In this document: positions 1 through 5,867 of the stretch, one piece after another
Position numbering within the stretch: position 1 is the first letter of the stretch
Layout of the letters: every line of letters starts with the position of its first letter
Assembly: GCF_023109105.1 (NCBI RefSeq)
Contig: NZ_JALDTZ010000026.1
Location: 1-9,846, forward strand
Length of the DNA: 9,846 nt
DNA from: Streptococcus mitis
GTDB taxonomy: Bacteria > Bacillota > Bacilli > Lactobacillales > Streptococcaceae
Direction: 5' to 3'
Translations under genes and position numbers: made by a program
Notes under the pieces: model-generated
Told to the model about the DNA's origin: nothing
Databases searched by the model: none
The model's input: the letters and a program-made list of their open reading frames with translations, nothing else

Positions 1-77
1 AACGCTTTCAGATGAGAGGATTTTGTGCGCTCTTTTTTTCGATTCCTTTCGGCTACAAAAGCTATAAAACCAAGCAT
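1..77 (-). CDS. possible 5' part of a small membrane-anchored protein, cut by window edge
   Basis: Reading leftward from an ATG at 77-75, a frame stays open to the window edge. It encodes a hydrophobic N-terminus (MLGFIAFVAERN) followed by a basic stretch (RKKERTKSSHLK), which resembles a signal anchor with a positively charged cytoplasmic side. The frame upstream of the ATG is open for only a few more hydrophobic codons before a stop, and no clear ribosome binding site is seen. About 25 codons are too few to identify a family. It may equally be non-coding sequence. Confidence 0.22.
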   Translation of the reverse strand, partial: MLGFIAFVAERNRKKERTKSSHLKA

Positions 78-86
78 TATTAAAAC

Positions 87-125
87 CAGTGGAACTTACC
101 TTGACACGGATTGCCACTGTTTTTT
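87..125 (+). terminator. possible terminator hairpin with a 21-base loop
   Basis: CAGTGG at 87-92 can pair with CCACTG at 114-119, followed directly by six T at 120-125. The T run favours termination on the + strand, but the six-pair stem and the long loop make it weak. It would end transcription of a gene lying to the left of the window. Confidence 0.35.
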
Positions 126-223
126 AGGGTTTTTATCAGACTAACTTCCACTTGAATTAGCGATGGAACTTAGTTTGGGAATTTAGCCAAGTAAGATTTC
201 TTTAAGAAATATGTCAAATATGC
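126..223. other. non-coding leader upstream of the Xre operon, with an imperfect inverted repeat
   Basis: No gene is apparent here. ACTAACTTCCA at 140-150 and TGGAACTTAGT at 164-174 form an 11-bp inverted repeat with one mismatch and a 13-base spacer. No T run follows, so it does not look like an ordinary terminator. It does not resemble the BOX or RUP repeats of streptococci as far as I can recognise them. Confidence 0.4.
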
Positions 224-260
224 TTGACATCCACTCCATAGAAGAATATAATATGGTCAA
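211..260 (+). promoter_or_regulatory. candidate operator sites of the Xre regulator
   Basis: ATGTCAA (211-217) and TTGACAT (224-230) form a perfect 7-bp inverted repeat with a 6-base spacer. The right half covers the -35 element. A third, direct half-site, ATGGTCAA, lies at 253-260 just after the -10. Placement around the promoter and directly upstream of a small HTH gene suggests autoregulation of the operon. That is inferred from position and symmetry only. Confidence 0.55.
224..252 (+). promoter_or_regulatory. sigma-A promoter of the Xre / DUF3278 / gpo operon
   Basis: A perfect -35 TTGACA at 224-229 and a perfect -10 TATAAT at 247-252 are separated by 17 bases. Transcription should start near 259, about 34 bases before the ATG of the Xre gene. 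This is the strongest promoter match in the window. Confidence 0.85.
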
Positions 261-292
261 ATATATACGACACAAATCAGAAAGGAGAACAG

Positions 293-487
293 ATGAATCG
301 TGTGAAAGAATTTCGCAAGGAACTGGGCATTTCCCAGCTCGAACTCGCCAAGGATATCGGTGTCTCGAGACAAACCATCAATATGATTGAAAACGACAAG
401 TACAATCCAACCCTGGAACTCTGTCTCAATCTCGCCCGTAGCCTCCAAACTGACCTCAACAGTCTCTTTTGGGAGGATAATTTTTAA
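293..487 (+). CDS. small Xre-family (Cro/CI HTH) transcriptional regulator
   Basis: This 64-residue protein is almost entirely a Cro/CI-type helix-turn-helix domain. Residues about 10-38 carry the recognisable pattern GISQLELAKDIGVSRQTI followed by an N-P-T-L-type fourth helix. There is no sensor or dimerisation domain, as in the YozG-like stand-alone Xre proteins of Firmicutes. AAAGGAG at 281-287 sits six bases before the ATG and fixes the start. It is the first gene of the operon and lies under a promoter that overlaps an inverted repeat, so it probably controls its own operon. The next gene starts 16 bases after its stop. In Firmicutes such regulators often precede DUF3278 membrane proteins, as here. 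The signal it responds to cannot be read from the sequence. Confidence 0.9.
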   Translation: MNRVKEFRKELGISQLELAKDIGVSRQTINMIENDKYNPTLELCLNLARSLQTDLNSLFWEDNF

Positions 488-502
488 AAAAGGAGCCAAC
501 TC

Positions 503-1045
503 ATGAAAAAAGAAACCTTCACTGAAAAACTGATCAAACGCACATACGGTATCTCTGGTCCCCTTGATGAATACAAACGGCGCGAGGCCGATCGTATCGG
601 CAATCAAGTCTTTATCGTCCTCTTTTATCTGATGATTTTTGGAAATCTTATCCCACTCCTTCTGGCCTATAAATACCCTCAAGAAGTGGCTCTAATCTAT
701 CCTCCTCTGATTTTAGGGATTGCCCTCATCGCTGCTGGCTATGTCACCTACCAAATGAAAAAAACAGGGATTACAACTATTGAACCAGATATGCTGAGTG
801 AGAAAGAGAGCAAGCAACTACACTACCCAGGTCTGAAAGCAGGTTTGTTCTTTGGTCTATGGATGTTTTTTATAACTCCTCTTCTCGGTATACTCATAGG
901 TGAAGGTCAGGACTATTTCCAGTCTCTTCTCACTATAAGAAATGGTGTATCAAGCATTCTTGGTTCTATCTTCTTCGGAGCGAGCATACAGTTCCTCATC
1001 TCCCGTCGCATTGCAAAAGCCAAGAAAGATCCAGATGAGGATTAG
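503..1045 (+). CDS. DUF3278-type integral membrane protein (first copy)
   Basis: A 180-residue protein with a cytoplasmic-looking N-terminus (MKKETFTEKLIKR, then GISGPLDEYKRREADR) and four likely membrane segments at about 34-53, 62-82, 111-132 and 147-167. It ends in a charged tail (RRIAKAKKDPDED). The N-terminal pattern MKKExxTxxLxR...I-x-GPxDE is shared with the protein at 1661-2239, and the family resembles DUF3278, whose function is unknown. AAGGAG just upstream supports the ATG at 503. It follows the Xre gene by 16 bases and is followed within 10 bases by a gene that repeats its C-terminal half. The family assignment is by recognition and was not computed. Confidence 0.8.
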   Translation: MKKETFTEKLIKRTYGISGPLDEYKRREADRIGNQVFIVLFYLMIFGNLIPLLLAYKYPQEVALIYPPLILGIALIAAGYVTYQMKKTGITTIEPDMLSEKESKQLHYPGLKAGLFFGLWMFFITPLLGILIGEGQDYFQSLLTIRNGVSSILGSIFFGASIQFLISRRIAKAKKDPDED

Positions 1046-1055
1046 GAGAAAACTC

Positions 1056-1298
1056 ATGAAAAAAGAAAAGAAACAGTTACGTCATCCTGGTCTGAAAGCA
1101 GGTTCGATTTATGGAACAGTGATATTTTTTATAATTCCACTCATTGATACCCTAACAAGTGAGAATCCAAATTTTATCAGTTCTCTTCTAAATACAAAAC
1201 ATATTTTTAAAACTATACTGGGAGCTTTCTTTTTCGGAGTGATGATGCATATTGTCGACTCACTTCGTATTGCAAGAGCTAAAAAAGACCAGGATTAG
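1056..1298 (+). CDS. small membrane protein, half-length paralog of the preceding gene
   Basis: The chosen start at 1056 gives 80 residues. It has AGGAG at 1044-1048 seven bases upstream, and the bases around the ATG closely match those of the upstream gene. A longer open frame from 942 has no such site and would lie inside the previous gene. The protein aligns along its whole length with residues about 104-178 of the first DUF3278-type protein: KQLRHPGLKAG against KQLHYPGLKAG at the start, and RIARAKKDQD against RIAKAKKDPD at the end. It keeps only the last two membrane segments. The DNA GGTCTGAAAGCAGGTT is identical in both (830-845 and 1089-1104), which points to tandem duplication of the 3' half. 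It may work with the full-length copy or be a relic still being translated. Confidence 0.75.
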   Translation: MKKEKKQLRHPGLKAGSIYGTVIFFIIPLIDTLTSENPNFISSLLNTKHIFKTILGAFFFGVMMHIVDSLRIARAKKDQD

Positions 1299-1307
1299 GA
1301 GGTACCT

Positions 1308-1634
1308 ATGAAATCATTACTAACTTTACTGACCTATCATATTTTGTTCAGTTCTCTGCTCATCTTCATCATCGTTTCAGGGAACTTGCCAATCAGCGAG
1401 ATATTCCTCGGACTAGTCTTTATTCCAGCCCTTAACAAAGGACTGACTTATCTAAAGATTAACTCCCAAAAAACGCGCATACTCAACTTAGCACTATGCT
1501 TTATGATTATATCTTTGCCACAACTGATGCTCATCTCAATCAGCTGGAAATACTATTTACTGTTAACTATCGCTATCCTTTCTTCTATCACTTATCTTTA
1601 TTATCTCTATCAATTCGTAAAAGAAAGTCAGTAA
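1308..1634 (+). CDS. small hydrophobic membrane protein of unknown function
   Basis: A 108-residue, very hydrophobic protein with probable membrane segments at about 5-24, 30-45, 58-79 and 82-103. It has a short positively charged stretch between the second and third (KINSQKTRI) and a polar tail. A strong site, AGGAGG, lies just before the ATG at 1308, nine bases after the previous stop. It has no catalytic motif I can see and does not share the DUF3278 N-terminal pattern. Its position between DUF3278-type genes suggests it acts with them in the membrane. I do not recognise the family. Confidence 0.75.
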   Translation: MKSLLTLLTYHILFSSLLIFIIVSGNLPISEIFLGLVFIPALNKGLTYLKINSQKTRILNLALCFMIISLPQLMLISISWKYYLLLTIAILSSITYLYYLYQFVKESQ

Positions 1635-1660
1635 AACCGCTCATTTAGGAGATTACTAAC

Positions 1661-2239
1661 ATGAAAAAAGAAGACTTAACCACTCGCCTACTTCGAAATC
1701 TCTTTCACATTCAGGGTCCTTTTGACGAATGCCGACAAGAGATTATCTACAAGGCTTGTGCCCGTTCTATGGTTAAAATCGTTTATTCTTCCTTCTTCCT
1801 CTTCTTGTTTTATCTATTATTTGGACGCTTCATAGAGGCCGTTCGCTATGCCATGCCCTATGTTTACTCTGGACTCATTTTTTTCATTACCTTAAAAACT
1901 CAGAGAGCCGTCAAAGAACTCCATCTGGAAAAAGATGACAAGTCAGAAATCATCCTCAAAACCTACAGCAAAGGCCAAATCAAATTTCGGAGTTGGATTG
2001 TGTTTATCGGTATTCAGATCAGTCTCTTTACCTTACTCATCTTTCATAAAGTCTTCGTTCAGCAGATGTCACTTTCAGATTTCGGGAAGTTGCTCATGCA
2101 ATTCGATAAAAGTGTTCCTTTCCTGATGTATGGGTTGATTATCGGTAGTATCTTCGGAACCCTGACCTACGGATTTCTATCACTACAAGAGGAGAAAACT
2201 CCTAAAAATACCAAACAGAAGGAGAAAAGCAATCAATGA
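1661..2239 (+). CDS. DUF3278-type integral membrane protein (second full copy)
   Basis: A 192-residue protein whose first 25 residues match the pattern of the first copy (MKKEDLTTRLLRN..IQGPFDECRQE). Four likely membrane segments lie at about 36-56, 62-82, 110-130 and 151-173. A charged loop (about 83-109) separates the two pairs, and the C-terminal tail is Lys/Glu-rich. It is clearly a diverged paralog of the protein at 503-1045. TAGGAG upstream supports the ATG at 1661. Its stop overlaps the start of the glutathione peroxidase gene in an ATGA arrangement (2236-2239), so the two are probably translationally coupled. Function is unknown. Coupling to a peroxide-handling enzyme suggests an envelope or stress role, as inference only. 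Confidence 0.82.
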   Translation: MKKEDLTTRLLRNLFHIQGPFDECRQEIIYKACARSMVKIVYSSFFLFLFYLLFGRFIEAVRYAMPYVYSGLIFFITLKTQRAVKELHLEKDDKSEIILKTYSKGQIKFRSWIVFIGIQISLFTLLIFHKVFVQQMSLSDFGKLLMQFDKSVPFLMYGLIIGSIFGTLTYGFLSLQEEKTPKNTKQKEKSNQ

Positions 2240-2712
2240 CTTCGCTATACGATTTTTCAGTTTTGAGCCAAGACAATCAAGAAACTCCACTAGATGCCTA
2301 TCGTGGTAAGGTTCTCTTGGTTGTCAACACTGCTACTGGATGCGGTTTAACGCCCCAGTACCAAGGTCTCCAAGAACTCTATGACCGCTATCAAGAACAA
2401 GGGTTTGAGATTTTAGACTTCCCTTGCAATCAGTTTATGGGACAAGCACCAGGCAGCGCAGAGGAAATCAATACCTTCTGTAGCCTACATTACCAGACCA
2501 GCTTCCCACGTTTTGCCAAGATCAAGGTCAACGGTAAGGAAGCAGATCCTCTCTATGTCTGGTTAAAAGAGCAAAAATCTGGCCCACTAGGAAAACGAAT
2601 CGAATGGAATTTCGCTAAGTTTCTCATCGGTCGAGATGGGCAAGTCTTTGAACGCTTCTCTTCAAAAACAGACCCAAAACAAATTGAAGAGGCGATACAA
2701 TCCCTACTATAA
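2236..2712 (+). CDS. gpo: glutathione peroxidase family protein (Cys-type, probably thioredoxin-dependent)
   Basis: A 158-residue cytosolic thiol peroxidase with a thioredoxin fold, which reduces hydrogen peroxide and organic hydroperoxides. The family landmarks are in order: the peroxidatic motif NTATGCGLTPQY with Cys36, FPCNQFMGQ with Gln70, and EWNFAKF with Trp124 and Asn125. This completes the usual Cys-Gln-Trp-Asn tetrad. A Cys replaces the selenocysteine of animal enzymes. Further cysteines at 64 and 82 (INTFCSLHY) correspond in position to those of plant and insect enzymes, where the latter is the resolving Cys and thioredoxin the reductant, so glutathione may not be the true substrate. 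Length is normal for bacterial members. Its ATG overlaps the stop of the preceding membrane gene by 4 bases, with GGAG at 2221-2224 as a somewhat distant binding site. A strong terminator follows. Confidence 0.93.
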   Translation: MTSLYDFSVLSQDNQETPLDAYRGKVLLVVNTATGCGLTPQYQGLQELYDRYQEQGFEILDFPCNQFMGQAPGSAEEINTFCSLHYQTSFPRFAKIKVNGKEADPLYVWLKEQKSGPLGKRIEWNFAKFLIGRDGQVFERFSSKTDPKQIEEAIQSLL

Positions 2713-2717
2713 TTTAC

Positions 2718-2768
2718 AATCTCGCTATGCTTAGGTTTCCTTTAGCCTAATGAATAGTGAGATTTTTT
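2718..2768 (+). terminator. intrinsic terminator after gpo
   Basis: AATCTCGCTAT (2718-2728) pairs with ATAGTGAGATT (2754-2764) with one G-T wobble. An inner TTAGG/CCTAA pairing extends the hairpin, and a T run follows at 2763-2768. It starts 6 bases after the gpo stop and closes the + strand operon. Confidence 0.88.
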
Positions 2769-2784
2769 GATTAATTTTGACCTA

Positions 2785-2822
2785 AATAGAAAAACACCTC
2801 ATGATAGGAAACATGACGTGTT
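2785..2822 (-). terminator. intrinsic terminator of the UmuC cassette
   Basis: Read leftward, AACACGTCATG (2822-2812) pairs with CATGAGGTGTT (2803-2793) with one internal mismatch and an 8-base loop. A T-rich tract (GTGTTTTTCT) follows. It lies about 30 bases after the last gene of the cassette and faces the gpo terminator, as expected between convergent operons. Confidence 0.8.
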
Positions 2823-2852
2823 GAAAAATGATACATTTACCACAGACAGGCA

Positions 2853-3146
2853 CTACTGACCACTATTTTTAACCCCAGCATATACATAGGTTCTATTTCT
2901 GGGACACGCTTTTTCCGTTACCACCCTAAAATAAAAGCGATGCTCCCGCCCATCCTTGGCATTTTCCTTGTTTAAGACAAAGTAGTTTTTCTGATTCATC
3001 GCCATGGTTCGTAGGATGCCATCAATCAAAAAAGTCAAGGGGATGTTCATGGCAGAGTATTTTTGAAAATCCTCTTCAAAACGAATATAGTTATCTGAAA
3101 AATAATCCATCTGTAGCTTGTTTTCATACAGCTCTTTTCTAGTCAT
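2853..3146 (-). CDS. small DUF5960-like protein, last gene of the SOS mutagenesis cassette
   Basis: The start chosen is the ATG at 3146, giving 97 residues (MTRKELYENKLQMDYFSD...). GGAGGAGG lies four bases upstream, and an extra N-terminal stretch reachable from 3188 has no binding site and lies within the previous gene. The protein is soluble, rich in aromatic and charged residues, and has no membrane segment. Its pattern (MTRKELYENKL, then KNYFVLNKENAKDGREHxFYFRV) recalls the DUF5960 family of streptococci, found beside UmuC-like polymerases. It overlaps the YolD-like gene by 8 bases (3139-3146), which indicates translational coupling. Its molecular role is unknown. Conserved presence in the cassette suggests an accessory role in damage-induced mutagenesis. 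Confidence 0.72.
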   Translation of the reverse strand: MTRKELYENKLQMDYFSDNYIRFEEDFQKYSAMNIPLTFLIDGILRTMAMNQKNYFVLNKENAKDGREHRFYFRVVTEKACPRNRTYVYAGVKNSGQ

Positions 3147-3501
3147 AAAGTTCCTCCTCCCACAGTCGAATTTCGAGGACATCTGCAATCTCTACCAGCT
3201 TATATCCCTCATTTGTCCTAATAGATAGGATCTGATGTGATAACTCTCTCACCTCACCGATAATCGTGGTTTTCTGCTTCTTTTCCTTGACCACAAAACT
3301 TCCCTTTAGTTGGCCAACATAAAGCTGAGAAAGCAGGTGTAACTTCTCAACTGGGGCCAAATCCGTTGAAAAATCAACCCGATTTTTTTCTTCACTCAGC
3401 GAACTAGTATGTTCTGAAAGGTAAAATCCCATCCACTTCTGCATACCTGGATCTTGATAGTCTCGCGCAGATTGAAAAGGTAAATAAGAACGATCAATCA
3501 T
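3139..3501 (-). CDS. YolD-like protein, third gene of the SOS mutagenesis cassette
   Basis: A 120-residue soluble protein. Its N-terminal half contains DPGMQKWMGFYLSEHT (about residues 17-32), the mid-protein pattern typical of YolD-like proteins in streptococci. The C-terminal half looks like a small beta-rich domain (TTIIGEVRELSHQILSI...VEIADVLEIRLWEEE). YolD-like proteins in Firmicutes are commonly encoded next to Y-family polymerases such as Bacillus YqjW/UvrX and are thought to modulate them. The ATG overlaps the polymerase stop in an ATGA arrangement (3498-3501), and the following gene overlaps its 3' end by 8 bases, so expression is tied to the polymerase. The biochemical function is not established. 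Confidence 0.78.
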   Translation of the reverse strand: MIDRSYLPFQSARDYQDPGMQKWMGFYLSEHTSSLSEEKNRVDFSTDLAPVEKLHLLSQLYVGQLKGSFVVKEKKQKTTIIGEVRELSHQILSIRTNEGYKLVEIADVLEIRLWEEELYD

Positions 3502-4913
3502 TTTAATCCATCTAATCCTCCAGCAGAATGTCCCCCAATCAGCTTGCTTCTGGCAAGGCTCCTAGAGGTTTCTTCTAGTGCATTGGCTTTTAAAAGGGAG
3601 GTGAAACCAAATTCTTCCCGAATAGAGTCAATAGCCGTCTGGAGCCTTTCTTCTTTTTCTAACTTGTCAACATCATCAAAGAGAGATATAAAACCAAAGG
3701 ACTCGTCTACAAAGCTTGAATAGTTGACTCCGACACTTCTAACCGCTCCAGAAGTGTATTTATTATGAAATAGCTTCAAAACATAATCCGTTAAGACCGC
3801 AGTATTATTGGTAGGTTCGACCTTCATTTGTGTGTGAATAGACGGCCTGACCTCCTGTTTAGAGAAACCAAGATAGATAGAGACAAGAGTTGTTTTCTTA
3901 CCCGCCCTTCTCAATCTAATAGCCACCTGCTCAGCCATTTCTCGGAGAATAATTTCAATATCCCTTAGCTTCACGTAGTCTCTCGGCAAGATTTGAGAAT
4001 TTCCCAAACCTTGGGACTTAGCTTTATAGGACTTATGAACATTGCTCTCGTCAATCCCGTTAGCATGAAACCACAAACGCAGGCCAGCCTGACCGAGAGC
4101 TTTCTTTAGCTGATCTGGATTGCTGGTTGCCAATTCCTTGATGGAAAAAATCCCCAGAGTATGCAAGCGTTTCTCCATCCGCCTGCCAATTCCCCAAAAA
4201 TCCGTCATCTTTGGAATGGCCCAGACCTTCTCTTCCACATCCTGGTAAGACCAGTTGGCCCTCATGGTCGGAGTGTGCTTGGCTCCATTATCCAGAGCCA
4301 ACTTGGCCATTAAAGGGTTGGCATTTGACATGCCCACTGTAGAGTAAATCCCTGTCCGCCTCCAAATATCCCTCTGAATGCGAGCAGAAAGCAAATCCAG
4401 CTTGTCTTTGCGAGAGAGACTCTTATCTGGGATGAAATAATTAAGTGAACTAGTCAGGTCGATAAAGCCCTCATCAATAGAGTAGGGATAAATATCATCT
4501 GGACTGCCATAATTTTGAAAGATTCGTTGGATTTCCATATTGACCGCTATGTACTCATCCATCCTAGGAGGCACAATCAAGGTCACTTGAGCCCAATCTT
4601 CGATGTAGCGAACATAGTCTGAATCGGTAGGTAACCCTTGCTTTCGAGCATTATAGTAGGAAAATTTGCGGGTCTTAATATCAAAAGGCAAATCATAAGC
4701 CCGGCCAACATTTGACTTGCCAAAAATCTTCTTAAAGAGGGGAGAGGAGGCTAGAATCAGGCCAGTTGAATTATCCGCGCGACTCATGACACAAAGCGAA
4801 GTTTTCAGCGGATGCAAGCCCCTTTTCACACACTCGACACTGGCATAAAATGATTTCATATCAACAAAGGCAATGTCACTTTTAGGCTCTCTGGAATAAT
4901 CAAAGTAGCCCAT
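3498..4913 (-). CDS. umuC: Y-family translesion DNA polymerase, UmuC-like
   Basis: A 471-residue error-prone polymerase that copies damaged DNA. The palm motif IAFVDMKSFYASVE holds the metal-binding Asp18 and the steric-gate Tyr23. SIDEGFIDLT supplies the second catalytic pair, Asp147-Glu148. A helix-hairpin-helix-like segment (FWGIGRRMEKRLHTLGIFSIKELA) follows near residues 240-265, then a little-finger domain. FISLF at about 408-412 resembles a beta-clamp-binding motif. Length suits the UmuC/ImpB group rather than the shorter DinB. The start is three bases after the repressor's stop, with GGAGGG overlapping the repressor's end. Together with the S24 repressor and two small genes this matches the four-gene SOS mutagenesis cassette described in Streptococcus uberis. 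No umuD is present. The upstream S24 protein carries the self-cleavage domain but also an HTH, so it should act as repressor. Confidence 0.93.
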   Translation of the reverse strand: MGYFDYSREPKSDIAFVDMKSFYASVECVKRGLHPLKTSLCVMSRADNSTGLILASSPLFKKIFGKSNVGRAYDLPFDIKTRKFSYYNARKQGLPTDSDYVRYIEDWAQVTLIVPPRMDEYIAVNMEIQRIFQNYGSPDDIYPYSIDEGFIDLTSSLNYFIPDKSLSRKDKLDLLSARIQRDIWRRTGIYSTVGMSNANPLMAKLALDNGAKHTPTMRANWSYQDVEEKVWAIPKMTDFWGIGRRMEKRLHTLGIFSIKELATSNPDQLKKALGQAGLRLWFHANGIDESNVHKSYKAKSQGLGNSQILPRDYVKLRDIEIILREMAEQVAIRLRRAGKKTTLVSIYLGFSKQEVRPSIHTQMKVEPTNNTAVLTDYVLKLFHNKYTSGAVRSVGVNYSSFVDESFGFISLFDDVDKLEKEERLQTAIDSIREEFGFTSLLKANALEETSRSLARSKLIGGHSAGGLDGLK

Positions 4914-4916
4914 AGG

Positions 4917-5603
4917 CTAACCCTCCATTGGCACAAAGTTCCCAACGATAATCCCTACAATCCGAGGATCTTCCTCATAGGAGATGAAAATGTCCTTGTA
5001 TTTAGGATTGATAGAGACCAGACGCAGGCCATCTTCCTCTCGATAGACCCGCTTGATATAGGTCTGGTTGTTGCAAACCACTGCATAAACCGCCCCATCA
5101 CAGTCAAATCCTGTCTCTCGAATCAGGGCCACCGAACCATTTTGGTATTTGGGTTCCATGGAGTCCCCAGACACCCAGGACGCAAAATCATGAGCCAACT
5201 CCTCATTAAAGTAAACAGTATCAAAATTCTGGTCATCGTAAACCGAAGCCCCAATACCTGCTGACATACGTTCGTAGACACGGTACTCGTAAAGCCGCTC
5301 TGGCATAGTCGTCACTTTCTGAGCTTCTTCCTCTTGAGCTAGGTTGCGAGCATAGAGTACAACCTTTTCCTTCCCTTGCTTGGAGAGGCTATGGTAGAGA
5401 CGGACAATCTCTATCTGGGTGAAATAGCCCTTGGGTACTTTTAAAATGTTTTCTAACTGGGCCACCTTTTCCTTGGATGGTTCCTTGACCCCGCGTTCCC
5501 AAGCCGAATAAGCCTGAAAACTAATCCCCAACTCCTCTGCAATTTCCTTCTGTGTCAATTTTAACTCTTTTCTTCGAGCCTTGAGTTTTTCTGGTTGGTA
5601 CAT
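4917..5603 (-). CDS. hdiR: HdiR/LexA-like self-cleaving repressor (Xre HTH + S24 peptidase)
   Basis: A 228-residue repressor. Residues about 5-60 form a Cro/CI HTH (LTQKEIAEELGISFQAYSAWERG). A linker of about 40 residues follows, then an S24 domain. The expected self-cleavage bond is Ala115-Gly116 in ERMSAGIGAS. The catalytic Ser148 lies in VSGDSMEP and the general-base Lys184 in TYIKRV. In HdiR of Lactococcus and related proteins, RecA filaments formed after DNA damage trigger cleavage and so derepress the operon. AGGAGGTGAATC before the ATG is a strong binding site. It is the first gene of the cassette, three bases before umuC, so it should control itself and the polymerase. The symbol follows the family. 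The protein is unrelated to classical UmuD as a polymerase subunit, although it shares the peptidase fold. Confidence 0.9.
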   Translation of the reverse strand: MYQPEKLKARRKELKLTQKEIAEELGISFQAYSAWERGVKEPSKEKVAQLENILKVPKGYFTQIEIVRLYHSLSKQGKEKVVLYARNLAQEEEAQKVTTMPERLYEYRVYERMSAGIGASVYDDQNFDTVYFNEELAHDFASWVSGDSMEPKYQNGSVALIRETGFDCDGAVYAVVCNNQTYIKRVYREEDGLRLVSINPKYKDIFISYEEDPRIVGIIVGNFVPMEG

Positions 5604-5656
5604 GATTCACCTCCTAGTGTGATGCTTTAATGGACATTATCTCCCTTAGAAAGACA

Positions 5657-5701
5657 AATCGACGATTGAATTCACACTCTCAAAAATCAACCAATTTGGT
5701 T
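5657..5701. promoter_or_regulatory. two further palindromes in the leader of the hdiR-umuC cassette
   Basis: AATCGACGATT (5657-5667) is a perfect 11-bp palindrome and AACCAATTTGGTT (5689-5701) a perfect 13-bp one. Both lie between the promoter and the repressor ATG. The first shares CGATT with the -35 operator. They may be extra binding sites or form structure in the leader RNA, and nothing in the sequence decides between these. Confidence 0.35.
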
Positions 5702-5708
5702 TAGTTTT

Positions 5709-5737
5709 ATTATATAAAAAAAGTGAACGATTGTCCA
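5709..5737 (-). promoter_or_regulatory. promoter of the hdiR-umuC cassette
   Basis: Read leftward, -35 TGGACA (5737-5732) and -10 TATAAT (5714-5709) are 17 bases apart. The leader to the repressor ATG at 5603 is about 100 bases. The -35 lies inside the 18-bp dyad described separately. Confidence 0.8.
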
Positions 5738-5739
5738 CT
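5722..5739 (-). promoter_or_regulatory. candidate SOS operator, LexA/HdiR-type dyad over the -35
   Basis: AGTGAACGATTGTCCACT is an 18-bp inverted repeat with two mismatched pairs. It contains GAAC-N4-GTCC, one base from the Gram-positive LexA box GAAC-N4-GTTC. It covers the -35 of the cassette promoter, where a bound repressor would block RNA polymerase. The S24 repressor encoded just downstream is the likely ligand, although host LexA-like proteins cannot be excluded. Confidence 0.65.
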
Positions 5740-5781
5740 GGGAAAATCAAATTTTAACAGATAATCTTATCCTTTCTGAAC

Positions 5782-5817
5782 AAATAAAGACATCCAAGAG
5801 AAAATTCTTGAGTGTCT
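5782..5817 (-). terminator. probable terminator of the GNAT gene
   Basis: Read leftward, AGACA/TGTCT (5817-5813 with 5792-5788) and an inner CAAGA/TCTTG pairing form a hairpin with a 2-base internal bulge on each side and a 6-base loop. TTTATTTG follows. It lies about 50 bases past the stop of the acetyltransferase gene. Confidence 0.6.
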
Positions 5818-5867
5818 GGAAAGAATATAACTCCATTAACCTTGTTAATAGACTGGAAATGATGATA

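Noticed and set aside
257..682. Long leftward open frame opposite the Xre gene and the first membrane gene
   Set aside because: It is the antisense shadow of two well-supported + strand genes, and it has no binding site or family pattern. The 277-459 leftward frame is the same kind of shadow.
942..1055. Upstream extension of the 80-residue membrane protein
   Set aside because: It lies inside the preceding gene, is Ser/Arg-rich, has no ribosome binding site, and the homology to the parent gene begins only after the ATG at 1056.
1935..2126. 63-codon + strand frame inside the second DUF3278-type gene
   Set aside because: It is a frame shadow of a clearly better coding sequence, with low-complexity Ser/Lys composition and no start signal.
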